DNA of 64,000 nucleotides from positions 1,178,001 through 1,242,000 of the forward strand of contig CP071497.1 in the NCBI GenBank assembly GCA_017354895.1. The letters are read 5' to 3'. This DNA comes from Podospora comata (lineage: Eukaryota > Ascomycota > Sordariomycetes > Sordariales > Podosporaceae). The position numbers were made by a program, and so were the translations under genes. Positions 1 through 10,324 of the stretch are shown in pieces (the stretch's first letter is position 1; every line of letters starts with the position of its first letter). A model generated the notes under the pieces. It saw only the letters and a list, made by a program, of their open reading frames with translations, was not told the origin of the DNA and searched no databases.

Positions 1-1366
1 TCTCTCCTGCCACCTCACAAGAATCAAGATTTGTCAAAGCGGGCATCTCCACGACCTATAGAAGACACATCTGGTGAGCCAGCGATTGGCATCGGCGCCC
101 ATCAACACACTGACCCGGTTGCTTTCTGGGCGAAGGAAGGGCGCTGGCCAAAGGAGCAGGACTGGCCGGAGGAGACCTCAACGACAGATTTTGCCGTGGA
201 CCGTTGTCTCCTTGCGCGGAAGAAATCCTCGTTCAGTCTGTCTCGGAAGCGATCGAACTCTGGTACCTCCATGACGCCCAGCGACCACAAGCCGAGGGAG
301 GAGAATAGTGCACCGTATCAGGACGCGCGGTACCCGCTCCTGCTCCAGTCTAAGGGCTCATATATGGAAATCTCTCAGCTTGGTATCACAGATACGAGTA
401 AGAAACTTATTAGGGACCTTCTTAGCGGTAAACAGCCGGTCCCTAATGAGACGCTCTTCGACGACGATATCTTTGTGGATGTTTGTCGTAACCTCCACAA
501 TAAGAATGAGGCGAGGATCATTCAAGACATCCAAGGCTTATCGTTCCTTCGGCGGAATCGCTCGCACTTCGGAAAAAGAACTATAAACGCCTTATCGAGA
601 GCGTTAACAAAGGGTGGGACAATTCGATCCCCTCACCGGCACCCGTCCACAGCCTGACTACTCCGTTGGGTTCAAACGAGACGCATTTACCGATGATCAG
701 CTCGCCAAGCTATTGCCCTTTATCGGCGACTTTATCGCCGGGGACCAGTCCTTCTTTATGGCCACGTACTGTATGTGCTTCCCGTTCTTGACTTGCGAGG
801 TTAAGTGCGGCGCCGCGGGGCTCAACATCGCCGACCGACAGAACGCCCACAGTATGACCCTTGCGGTGCTGGCCATTGTCGAGCTTTTCCGTGCTGTAAA
901 GCGCGAGGATGAGGTTAACCGGGAGATCCTCGCCTTCTCCGTCTCGCATGACCATACCTCAGTCCGGATTTACGGCCACTACCCGGTCATAGCCGGGAAA
1001 GGCATCAAGTACTACCGCCAGCCGATCCACAAATTTGACTTTACTACACTTGACGGACAGGACAAATGGATGGCATATCGATTCACGAAGAATGTCTACG
1101 ACACATGGATGCCCAAGCATTTCGAGAACATCTGCTCTGCCATCAATCAGTTGCCGTCGGATTTGGACTTGGATGTCCCACCACTTTCTGAGGCGACCGG
1201 GCTTTCCCAGGATTTAGGAAACCTGATGCAGTCGGGTGCCGGCTCCCCTTCTGCTGGCGAGCAGGATCGCCAGCCGAGCATCGCTGAGCAGCAAGTGGTG
1301 ACTCCAGACACCTCATTCAGTGGGATAGCAAAGAGGAGGAAAGGCCGGAAGGTGGCAAACGGGTAG
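1..1366 (+). pseudogene. DUF7924-like fungal protein, edge-truncated and frameshifted
   Basis: Two overlapping reading frames carry one recognisable protein. Frame 1 is open from the left edge of the window to 657 and ends in a stretch with FLRRNRSHFGKRTINALSRA. The next frame runs from about 614 to 1366 and contains PQPDYSVGFKR, FLTCEVKCG and NREILAFSVSHDH. This matches a widespread fungal family of unknown function (DUF7924), in which these blocks lie in one continuous chain. Around 610-630 the frame shifts by a net two bases, most simply by two one-base losses, so the chain is broken. The start lies off the window, so only the C-terminal two thirds are seen. The tail after about 1230 is Ser/Gln-rich and ends in a basic KRRKGRK motif. 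The family call rests on remembered conserved blocks; the frameshift is read directly and could be a sequencing error. Confidence 0.6.
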
Positions 1367-1915
1367 ATAGGATTTGCATTCCAGACCGAAATTTGGCGTG
1401 ATGACTGTTGCCTTGCGACCTTACCATGCATGCCTGGGCGCACTTTCATTGCCCGCCACAACGTAACTCGGCGGCTCTTCTCGAAAACGGCATCGGATGG
1501 CAAAGCATAGGCGTAGATACTATACTGAAACAGATCACAGAGCAGTCCCCCCGAAGCCAAAAAGAAATGCAGCCATCGTTCGACTCCGCTTTGAAGCTGA
1601 AGGTCAGAACGTGAAGCCAGGCTTACTAACCATTGGTCAAAGCATGATGCCTACCTCTGTGAGAGTGACAACTATTTTTCGAGACGTCTAGGAAAGAGCG
1701 AGTGGATAATTAACCCCTTGTACCTTCCAAAGACTTGTCTCAGGGCCGATCAGCAGCGGCAGTGGACGACCTCGACATGGAAGGAACAACGGACCTTTGG
1801 TCCCATGCACTTTGTGGGACTGATTTGTCCCGCTCCTCAGGCTCTCACAACAGCTCCCACAACATCCAGAACAACGCCTCACCAACAGTCCACAAGTCAA
1901 CCGGCATCAGCAATA
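1367..1915. other. Intergenic, no gene seen
   Basis: Only short overlapping frames without good start contexts are present. Nothing here resembles a known protein, RNA gene or repeat. Confidence 0.5.
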
Positions 1916-2431
1916 ATGTCTTCCACTCACTGCAAGGCTTGCAAAAGTATCCGCTGCTCTCCTGCTCCTCCCAAGATCACTTGCTCATGCCCCGTCACAA
2001 CACTCCACGGCACAGTCACCACGGTCCACAGTACCACCGAACCAATCAAGGCGGTAACCGTAGAACTTCGAGATCCTACGACGAACAATGTTACAGATAC
2101 CGTTACTACCCTTCAGGCAGCTCACGCCCCTGCTGAGCTTCCTTCGACTACCATTGTTCGGTGCTGGGTCACGTTTCCAAGTACGCCCAAGTCGGTACGA
2201 AGCCGACAGCGACCAGTATTCAAACACATGATCATATTCGCTTTGAGCGGCCTGATTGTGGGAATTATCATTGGCTGTTGGGGTTCTATGGCTTGCTCTC
2301 AGAGCTTTGCGCAAAAGGTACGTGCAATCTCCTTGATATCTGACCGATGATTCCTTCAGCATGGCTCGTCTAACGAAGCATTCCCAGTGATGCCCTCCAC
2401 AACTGGCGGCGATATGCTGGGATATTATTAA
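1916..2431 (+). CDS. Small single-pass membrane protein, hypothetical
   Basis: I do not recognise this protein. Its exons are 1916-2317 and 2360-2431, giving about 157 residues. The 42-nt intron has a GTACGT donor, a CTGAC branch site and a TTCAG acceptor, and splicing is phase 0 into a frame that stops at 2431. The product starts with a Cys-containing segment (HCKACKSIRC), continues through a Thr-rich region and has one strongly hydrophobic helix near residues 104-122 (around IIFALSGLIVGIII), so it is probably anchored in a membrane. The frame is open for another 66 codons upstream but has no earlier ATG. Splice signals and the hydrophobic helix favour a real gene; the lack of any family match leaves it uncertain. 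Confidence 0.38.
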
Positions 2432-3562
2432 GGAAGACTAGGATTTGCTGGCTCTGGGTGTTTATAGTGGTAGGGAGTGGTCGAATCACTGTGCTTGGTG
2501 ACATTTTGCGGGGTAACAGTGGTGTGCCCCGGTTGTCAAGGTCTTGTCGATCAACATCTGTACGCATCTCGCCGAATAAGAAAACTCTTCATGTTCACAC
2601 ACAAGACTCATTACTTCAATTCCGGTTGCAATCTATACATTTGCCCAAAGAAACGCTGATCCCTGGTAAGCTCTGTCTTCTCATACGCCGGATAGATTGG
2701 CCGGCCCCCGCCCACTCAACTTACGCGAGATGGATGTATATGAAGACGATAACTGCCGGCAGCCTGAGTCTGAGCGCGTGTTGTTTGCTCCTCCTGAGGC
2801 GCTGTCGCACCAGAGCTCGGTTCCGCCGTTGAAGCTGTCAACGGGGGGCGGAAAGCGAATACTGATCTGCTGGCAGAACTCATCCCGTCCGTCTGTCTTG
2901 AAGGAACGGTCAAGCTTTTGCGCTCAGGCCCTGATCCTGTCAACATCGTCCCGTGTTGTACATCCAGTAGTATCCAAGTTTGACACCTCGTTTAAACCGA
3001 TGGATGATGCAGCAAATATGCATGCATGCAGGTATATATCAGCCACTCGCTTGGTAACATGCCGCTCCTCCCGCCAGTCACGTTGCGAGATGGACTTTGA
3101 CAAGACCAGATTTTGCTACCGGGCGGGCTGGGGAACTTTTGTGAGTTGCTCGTGCGCACAGCAACCTTTTGCAAGATTTCCGCCTGAATGGTTCATATCT
3201 GGGGAGGGGATTAGGGGACCCGGCGAAGGGGGCGCACTGACATTTGATCTGTCAAATTGTCTGAGATCTGGAATCTGGGGTATGCGGTGCATTTGTCTCG
3301 AATAAGCTTCCCGGGAGCGGAAGGAGGGACGATCGCAAATATCGGGAATTGGGTGAGCTCGTCAGGCTTCTGGCTTGGGAGTTCTAGAGGGGTCTTGATT
3401 GTAGGACGGGTCGCTTGAGTGAGTTCATTAAGGGGAGGAGCCCCCTATCCTTGCTCAAGTTGTTTATCCCGCTGGGATTTCTCGTTTTTATTTTATTTTT
3501 ACTTGATGCTTTGTTTGTTTTGTTTCTGACTGATAGCAAGTTTACGACGACACACCAGAACG
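2432..3562. other. Intergenic and probable promoter of the receptor gene
   Basis: No supported gene. An open frame at about 2697-3305 lacks an ATG at its start and has no recognisable domain. The last 120 bases before 3563 are T-rich (a run of TTTTATTTTA type at about 3485-3500), as is usual just upstream of ascomycete start codons. Confidence 0.5.
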
Positions 3563-4957
3563 ATGTCAGTGCTTACCCCAACTGATGCGCCTCCGCCGCC
3601 GCCGCCACCGCCAGATGGCCTACCTCCGGGCATTCCTGTCACCGAACGGGCGGCGCACCTTGCCCAGACCTTCATCGGCGTTACCTCAATACTGATGGCC
3701 TTGTGCCTGATCACCTTCTTCACGCGTATCTACCAACGGGTCTTTCCTGTGTTCAAGATGGGTCTGGACGACTGGTTCATCATTGTTGGCTTTGTAGGCC
3801 CTTCTTTCCTTCTTTCCTTCCTTCCTTCCTTCCTTCCTTTCCCTTTCCCACCATATCAACAGCCCTTGCTAACCCTAATATATGTCCAGATCCTAGCAAT
3901 AGCAGACTGGTCCCTCCTCTTCCCGCTCATGGTCCCCAAACCAGGCTACATCCCCTTCTCCCGCGGCACCGAAGCCGGCAAGCACTCCTGGCTCGCCATC
4001 CCCGTCTGGGGGTTGGCCATGACGTGCATTAAGATCTCGATTGCGCTTACACTCTTACGAATCCGAGGCTCCGAAAGAAAGTGGAGGGTATTCTTGTACA
4101 CCATCATCGTCATCCTGGCCATCTACGGGATAGGCAACACGATATTCTGCCTGGCTATCGCGTGCCAACCGTTGCAGGCGGCTTGGGATGTGTTGACCCC
4201 CGGTGGGAGGTGTGTACCGGTGGAGATAATGAAGGCCGTTTCTGATTTAGGTTCGGGAATCAACATCACGACCGATCTGCTGTTGAGTCTGACACCGATA
4301 ACTTTCTTGAGAAAGCTGAACAGGCCGTTGAGGGAGAGGGTGTTTGTTTGCGTGCTGATGGGGATGGGGCTGTTGGCGAGTGTGAGCAGTATTGTCAAGA
4401 CGGTTATCATCAAGGATTGGGGGGATCCGACGGCGGCGGTGGATGATTGGTGGGCTATGGGGGTTAGTATCTGTACTTGGACTGCGCTGGAGCAGCTCTT
4501 GGGCGTGTTGGCGGCTTGTGTACCGGCTATGAAGGGGGTGTTTCAACGGTGCTTGGGGGGGCTGGGGGTGGATATCACTGTTGGGGGGAGCAAGAGGCAG
4601 CGGTCGGGAGAGGGGGGGAATTATTACTTGAGAACCTTTGGGAGGGGTAGGGGGACGGGGACAGTGAGGAGTGGAGGTGGTGATGGGGAGAGGGTCCGGT
4701 CGGGGACTTTTGAGAGTTTGGGGAGTTCTGGTGGGAATCGGTTCTCGAGTGTGAGGCAGGTTGGGGTTGTGAAGGATGAGGAACATGGGACGGTGGCGGT
4801 GGTGGAGTATGACGAGGAGGTAGGAATTGATCTGCCCGAAATGAGGAGGCAGGCGTCGACAGTGAAGTCGGTGGATGGATCTGTTGGGAGAGGGGACTTG
4901 GAAAGGGGACACTCGAGGGGGTCGGAGGGTGAGAAGTTTCCTGCTCATGCTTTGTAA
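3563..4957 (+). CDS. Pth11-like integral membrane receptor (fungal rhodopsin-type domain)
   Basis: The protein has a Pro-rich N-terminus (a run of eight prolines) followed by seven hydrophobic helices and a long, Gly/Ser/Arg-rich cytoplasmic tail. The blocks MGLDDWFI, GTEAGKHSW, CQPLQAAWD and the final PAMKG are those of the fungal Pth11-like GPCR family, which acts at the plasma membrane in sensing surfaces or ligands. The best model has one intron at 3794-3889: donor GTAGGC, branch GCTAAC and acceptor GTCCAG. Removing it joins VGF to ILAIADW, as the family requires, and gives 432 residues. The intron is 96 nt, a multiple of three with no stop, so retention would insert 32 residues into the second helix region. 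The CFEM domain found in some relatives is absent. The C-terminal tail has several Ser/Arg clusters that could be phosphorylated. Confidence 0.85.
   Translation: MSVLTPTDAPPPPPPPPDGLPPGIPVTERAAHLAQTFIGVTSILMALCLITFFTRIYQRVFPVFKMGLDDWFIIVGFVGPSFLLSFLPSFLPFPFPPYQQPLLTLIYVQILAIADWSLLFPLMVPKPGYIPFSRGTEAGKHSWLAIPVWGLAMTCIKISIALTLLRIRGSERKWRVFLYTIIVILAIYGIGNTIFCLAIACQPLQAAWDVLTPGGRCVPVEIMKAVSDLGSGINITTDLLLSLTPITFLRKLNRPLRERVFVCVLMGMGLLASVSSIVKTVIIKDWGDPTAAVDDWWAMGVSICTWTALEQLLGVLAACVPAMKGVFQRCLGGLGVDITVGGSKRQRSGEGGNYYLRTFGRGRGTGTVRSGGGDGERVRSGTFESLGSSGGNRFSSVRQVGVVKDEEHGTVAVVEYDEEVGIDLPEMRRQASTVKSVDGSVGRGDLERGHSRGSEGEKFPAHAL
3803..3850 (+). repeat. TTCC-type pyrimidine microsatellite inside an intron
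   Basis: A CTTCC/CTTTC repeat fills much of the receptor gene intron. It is likely length-variable between strains. Confidence 0.8.
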
Positions 4958-5637
4958 TCTTGTAGTGGCTGTATACGATAGGTATGTATCAATGACATTT
5001 ATGATACCAGACTCGATGGGCTTTACTGCAAAAGTTGTTATCACTCTGCCCTAGCCGTACTCGACATCCCCGTCGTGTCATGACAGTCGATGTACTCGAA
5101 GAATTCCTCAGCTTGACCAGGAACTAACACTTCATGAAAGACATCCTGACCTTTTCCCGTACTGATGAAAACCACCGAATATCGCCAGGTGGGTCGGGTG
5201 CTCTTTGCACCGGCACTCAAGAGAACCAAGGTCGTCAAGAGGGGCCAGCCCGAAAGTCTGGTCTTTGTCAGCCGCCCTGGCTGCAGGGGTGATAAAAGCC
5301 TTCATGAATCAGAACTGGATGCATTGTTTCGAGGTGCAACTTTCTCTCTTCCGGAGAAGTGTCAAGCCAGTCTTGTCCTGAGCGGATGACAGCCAGGTTC
5401 TTCTTGCCCGAGATGCGCCCCAATGACGGCGACGACCAATTGTGAAGTGTCTTTGGGAAACCCGCTCGTGAGAAGGAACAGAAGCCGACAACATCTGTGG
5501 TGCTTGCTGGAAGATGCCCAGGATATATCTGACCAAATCATTGAGTATTTCATCACCCATCTTTGCTTCTTTGCTTAATACCCCGAAACAATCAAAGCTC
5601 CAGTAGTGAGGAGTCCCGTCATTAGCTGCCGTTCACC
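4958..5637. other. Intergenic; weak minus-strand open frames only
   Basis: On the minus strand, frames at 5041-5238 and 5309-5560 are open but lack recognisable domains and cannot be joined by good splice sites. They may be remnants of a small gene. Nothing else is seen up to the nitrilase start. Confidence 0.4.
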
Positions 5638-7206
5638 ATGCCAACACCATTTCGGGTCGCAGTCATCCAGGCGGAGCCCGTCTTCCTCGACATGATGGCC
5701 ACCATTGAGGAATCATGTCGTCTTAGCGCTGAGGCTGCCGCTGGTGGTGCCAAGCTTGTCGCATTTCCCGACCGCTGGGCTCCTGGGTACCCTCCGTGGA
5801 GCTGGTAAGCTCTCTTGCTCTTCGACGCTCTTAAACTACCTACTTCTAACAAATGATGTCTCTGTAACCCAAAATAGGGCTCGGTCAGTCGACCATAAAC
5901 TATACACACGATACGTCTGCAATGCCCTCCCAGTCAAATCAGAAGCTATGGACTGTGTCCAAGCGACCGCCGAAGAACATTCCATTTGCTGTGGTATTTG
6001 GCTTTGCCGAACGAAGCCCTACCCACAGTCTCTACATCTCCCAGGCCATAATTTTCCCCCCAGGGCGAAGTCCTCGTGCACCGACGCAAGATCAAGTCAA
6101 CTCATATGGAGCGCACCATCTTTGGCGACGGATCCGGCAACGACTTCGACAACGTTGCCGAGATTTACTTTGGCCCTGACCACGGCATGGTCAAAGTGGG
6201 ATGTCTCGCTTCCTGGGAGCACACACAGCCGCTCCTCAAGTACCACACCATCTCCCAGGGCGAAACGATTCATGTTGCCATGTGGCCGACTGTGTCCCCC
6301 AGGGTGGCTAATGAGATGGGACGCTCTCATCCAATCTTATGGGATTGGACCGTGGGATGGGCCAAAATTGCCTCATTTTCCCGTGGGACAAGCCAAAACG
6401 ACCCCGCGTCTTGTCTCACGTCTCATAAGACGAAGGGTATATTCTTGAGCCTTTTTTTAGCTACTAAAAAGTGGTGTTTTTTTGGACCTTTGGTGTTGAG
6501 GATATTTTGGGTACCGGGTGAGGTTTGTGGCCTGTGTGAGGGTGAGGGTGAGGCTTGTGGTTCTGTGACCAATAATCCTGCCAAGATATCGGGCCGGAAA
6601 AACCCCCGGAGGTCTCATGAGCCAGTGAGATGAGCCAAACTGTGAGGTTTGTGGGATGAGCCAAAGGTCCAGAGCCATGGGATGGGATAAATCGAGGGTC
6701 ATCTTATCTCAACTTATCTCATCAGCCACCCTGGTGTCCCCTGGGCCCGGAATTGCTATCGAGGTCTGTGGAGCATGACGGTTGAGGGTGCGCAGAATCT
6801 ATCCCAACCGTGCGCCATTGAGAGTGCAGCCTATGTGCTTCACAGCACTGCTGTATGCAAACAGGAGAGCATTAGCCTGCTTCGGACGCGGCAGGGAATT
6901 GTTTGCTCAGAGCCTGGTGGTGGACACAGTTGTGTCATTGGACCTGATGGTAGACGCTTGACTAAGCGTCTCGGTAATGGACCTGATGGTGTAAAGTATT
7001 TGGGGCCTATTGGTGTTTGCCTTGATACTCTGGGAGGTATCATATTTGCTGATTTGGACTTGACGAACTGCGTCACAGCTCGGGGTTTCTTGGATATTGT
7101 TGGCCACTATAGCCGGCCGGACTTCCTTAGGCTTGGTGTGGACAGCCGACTAAGGGAGCCGGTAGTTTCGAGAGGCTCTGTTCAATACCTAGACGGAGGA
7201 GAGTAA
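5638..7206 (+). pseudogene. Nitrilase pseudogene, split by a MITE
   Basis: The start at 5638 encodes the nitrilase N-terminus (VAVIQAEPVFLD, then FPDRWAPGYP). A good intron follows at 5805-5877 (GTAAGC donor, ATAG acceptor). Downstream are [48 protein letters not shown] and, after 6742, the C-terminus with [20 protein letters not shown] and [10 protein letters not shown]. Intact enzymes of this family hydrolyse nitriles with a Glu-Lys-Cys triad. Here the Glu position reads Asp (FPD), the Lys survives (HRRK) and the Cys position before WEH reads Ser. Two frame changes are visible, between about 5965 and 5990 and near 6058-6066. A 434-bp MITE at 6300-6733 separates the last third. The gene is therefore dead several times over. 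A fungal cyanide hydratase-like relative is an alternative parent, but the lineage cannot be resolved by eye. Confidence 0.9.
6300..6733. mobile_element. hAT-type MITE with perfect 8-bp target duplication
   Basis: The 434-bp element has terminal inverted repeats that read CAGGGTGGCTAATGAGAT at the left and the complement of CAGGGTGGCTGATGAGAT at the right, one mismatch in 18. It is flanked by the direct repeat GTGTCCCC at 6292-6299 and 6734-6741. CAGGG-type ends with 8-bp duplications are the signature of hAT transposons. No transposase is encoded, so this is a non-autonomous copy. The interior holds several copies of a short GGGAYRAGCCAAA-like word. The perfect target duplication and near-identical ends suggest a fairly recent insertion. 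Confidence 0.88.
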
Positions 7207-7990
7207 AAAGGGGCCGATTGTCTACACTGGTTGTTACAGATCCATGACCATGAGTCACAAACACCTAGCGAACAAACAAGGGATGAGAGGGGAATAAGGA
7301 ATCTCAATTGGCAAAGGAGAGTATTTGTGAAACTCGGGGAAAGGCACAGTTTGTTGAGCGGAATCAACCAGCACCATCCCAGCGCTAACATCATTAAACT
7401 GAGGATAGATAGATAGTACTTTAGAATTTCAAGCAGTAGCTCCAGAGTTATTCTACGCACTAGAGGACCACCACGTCTGTCATCATGTCAGAGAAAAGGT
7501 ATTCCAACAAAGCCCTATGGCACATCAAGTATACCGTCGATTCCCGCAACCTCTTTGTAACCAGCCAGCCGCCCTCGGCAGCCTATCCACAAGGAAGCAC
7601 TACACCCACAGACAGACCCTTGACACCAAACTAAGCCGCGACCCACTCCTTCTCTCGCGCCGGAGCGCAGAGACTAGCCAGGGAAGAGAGGGCCTCAACC
7701 GATTCCGCGCTGACAACAAGACCAACCCTAGTCTGGCAACCCCAGTCCGGCCCCTCATCACCCACCCGATACGACCCCCTCCCTCCCCTCGCTCAATCCT
7801 CAAACCTGTCTCCCCCCGCAAATCCAAGACCCCGACCTAACCCAAAAAAACCGTCACCATCAGCCGTTCCGCCATCGTGTCTTCCTCCTCCTCCCAGCAA
7901 AACTCATCTTCCACCTCCACGACCCAATCTCGACAAAACGCTACGCCGAACTCCACCTCTGTCCCATCCTTCCACCGGACAGTCACGAGA
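7207..7990. other. Intergenic with an unassigned short open frame
   Basis: An ATG at 7485 opens a 49-codon frame ending at 7634. After that stop the same frame is open again to about 8366 and reads Pro/Ser-rich sequence. No domain is recognisable. It could be upstream remnant sequence of the next pseudogene or an unrelated decayed gene. Confidence 0.3.
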
Positions 7991-9310
7991 ATGGATCCGT
8001 TCAAGATTGATCACCACGACGTCCAGCCTGCGCAGATGGCTCCTGTTTATGACTTTGGTGACGGAGTTACAGACGAGTGGTGGGGTGTTTGACAGGAGTG
8101 ATGCTCGTGCTTTAGAGTGGGGGTGTCATTTTAGGAGGAGCTGGAATCTTAGTCCGTTGCCGAGGGAGGAGGAAGGACAGGAATGGGAGGGCAAGTTGAG
8201 GGTTTATGGGGATTTGGAGGATATGTTGGCTTGTGTTAACCGGACGAGGGAGATTTGGGCTAGGTGGGTTACGAGGTTGGTTGTGAGGGAGATAGGGGGG
8301 TGGGTGGTGGAGATTGGGGAAGAGGGAAAAGGGAGGAGGGTAAAGGGGAAGGTGTATCAGTGATTTTGTGGGGAGGAGCACTGCCTGTGTATCCCGGCCT
8401 CAAAACACGTGCCGAAGTGGCCACACTGCGGTGGGTGCGCGAAAACACCATAATTCCGGTTCCCGAGGCACTGGGCTTTGACGATAGTAACGATAATGAA
8501 ATCGGATATGAGTGGATCTTGATGGAGTTTGAGAAGGGAAAAGAGATCGAAGGCCTGGGAAAGGTTGCTCCCGGTATGCTTGTGTCCCGTGAGTTCTTTA
8601 TGGGTGATCGATTTCAATACGATATCCCAAGGGGTCCCTTTCACTCCAGCCGCGACTGGCTCACCGCAGAGTTGAACATCGTCATGCTTGACCAGAAAGC
8701 AATCATCGACAGCTCCGAGGACGAAGAGGACAAAGAAGATGCTGAAGAGGTTATTACGGTGGCGCAGAAATTGCTCTCTCTTATTCCCAAAGTGTTCCCT
8801 CCCAACCTGGACGAGCCAGAGACAACAGTTCTTTACCACCACGATCTCCACCTTAAAAACATCTTGGTAAGCGAAGAAGGGGAAATCACGGCCGTTTTGG
8901 ATTGGGAATGCGTTTCAGCCATGCCTCTCTGGATGACGACCAAGGTTCCCAGATTTCTTGATGAGCCTGTTCGAGAGGAGGAGCCGCAAAGGGACACGTA
9001 TGCCGATGAGACACCTGAGCAGGCTGCGGCCGCGGCAGAAAGGCGCCATAATCCGGACTACCTCGACAGTGAAGGCAAAAACAGCCTGTATTTCATCCAT
9101 AAAATGGAGTTTGAAGCAACGCAGCTGCGGAAAGTTTACAAAGCGACCTTGAGACAGTTATGGCCAGGTTGCCCACAGGGAGAAGAAACATTGATGGAGG
9201 TGAACCTCCACCATGCTGTATCACAATGCGACGGGATATGGGTGAAAATGGCAGGCAGATGGGCTGACCGCGTGCTGGCCGGTGAGTCCATACTGTTGGA
9301 GGACGCCTGA
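7991..9310 (+). pseudogene. Aminoglycoside phosphotransferase (APH)-like gene, frameshifted
   Basis: The 3' part, open from about 8264 to 9310, encodes a fungal APH-family protein of the kinase-like fold. It has PVYPGLKTRAEVATLRWV, the catalytic loop HHDLHLKNIL, and the metal-binding VLDWECVSAMPLW. These key residues are intact. The N-terminal third is in two other frames: one from ATG 7991 with MAPVYDFGDGVTDEWW, and one at about 8090-8363 with ALEW and REIWARWVTRLVVREI. Frame changes near 8090 and 8360 break the chain. Members of this family in fungi phosphorylate unknown small molecules and are often expanded and variable. If the two shifts are sequencing errors, the gene would be intact at roughly 440 residues. 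No introns are needed. Confidence 0.8.
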
Positions 9311-9461
9311 CAAGATTGGCGTGAGGGGGTAGTGTAGTTGTGAGGCAGGCTCCTCCTGATCAATGTCAACTGCGTTTTTTGTTCAGAGATAAGTATATAT
9401 AAAACAAGAGGACAGACAGTAGAGCAAAAACGATGTGTAGCCCCTCTGGGCTTGGAGAGGC

Positions 9462-9465
9462 AAAA
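9462..9465 (-). terminator. Pol III terminator of tRNA-Val
   Basis: Four T residues on the minus strand lie 11 bases beyond the tRNA 3' end. Confidence 0.6.
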
Positions 9466-9476
9466 CGGTAAGGTAA

Positions 9477-9550
9477 TGATTTCGTCCAGGCTCGAACTGG
9501 AGACCTTCAGTGTGTTAGACTGACGTGATAACCAACTACACCACGAAACC
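9477..9550 (-). tRNA. tRNA-Val(AAC)
   Basis: Read on the minus strand this folds as a 74-nt cloverleaf. The acceptor stem GGTTTCG pairs with CGAAATC plus discriminator A. The D arm contains GTAGTTGGTTA. The anticodon stem TCAGT/ACTGA encloses loop CTAACAC with anticodon AAC. The T arm contains GTTCGAGCC. No intron is present. Confidence 0.95.
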
Positions 9551-10324
9551 TAGGATTGATGCATGTCGTCATTGGAATTAACTCTCATGTTGGAGATCTC
9601 TGAGAGACGCAAGGAGACACGCCGCATGAACATGTGCAAATTTGATTGATGACTGAATAAGCAAATTCCCGAATGCGGCCGCCATAGTGCGTCTGACTCA
9701 GCGTCGCCTTGGTAAGATGTAAGCCGAATGGTGTGTCGCAGAATTCGGGGATCGCGGCACAATGTCACTGGGCGCCTGTGGGCCAGAAGACTGGTGGCTT
9801 GCTCGTCTAGGGCGCCAGGTGTGGTCGTTTGGGCATATCACTGGGCATGGCGTGATTCGTGGCTGCCATCTTTTTCGGCAGGTCGGCAACTGTCTCTTTT
9901 CAGTATCTTTGCGACCCCCATCTCAATTTTACTTCATAGGTCTTAAGGCTTTTATCAGGACAAGACCCTGCGGCTCTCCCTTCCCTAAGTTGACAGCCAC
10001 TCGCAATTTAACGATCGCCACCGAGGCAGATCATCAGCACTATGAGACAAGGCGTGAGAGCGCCTTCGGTGACCAGAACAATCCCTCACTCTCACTGGTC
10101 ACGCTAACGGAAGCTGCAGCGATTCTGCTGTGGCACGGTCATTGCATGGCCTGGGCCGTCAATCCAGGCCGCCGGTATCTCTGCCATGTTGAGGAGATCG
10201 AATCATTGCAGTTAACCTTATCCCGACTGCATCTCAGCTCTCCATTGCCCCCCATGAGCGCGATTTTCGTCACCTCATCACTCTTTACAGTGATCAGTAA
10301 TGTCCAACTAACGCCAATGCCACC
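9551..10324. other. Intergenic, no gene seen
   Basis: A 216-codon open frame at 9762-10412 overlaps the next gene and looks like chance coding without domain or codon pattern. Nothing else is supported. Confidence 0.45.

Noticed and set aside
2697-3305. 202-codon open frame
   Set aside because: No ATG at its start and no recognisable domain or splice structure.
4247-5044. 265-codon minus-strand open frame across the receptor gene
   Set aside because: It is the antisense shadow of the receptor coding strand, Pro/Arg/His-rich, with no domain.
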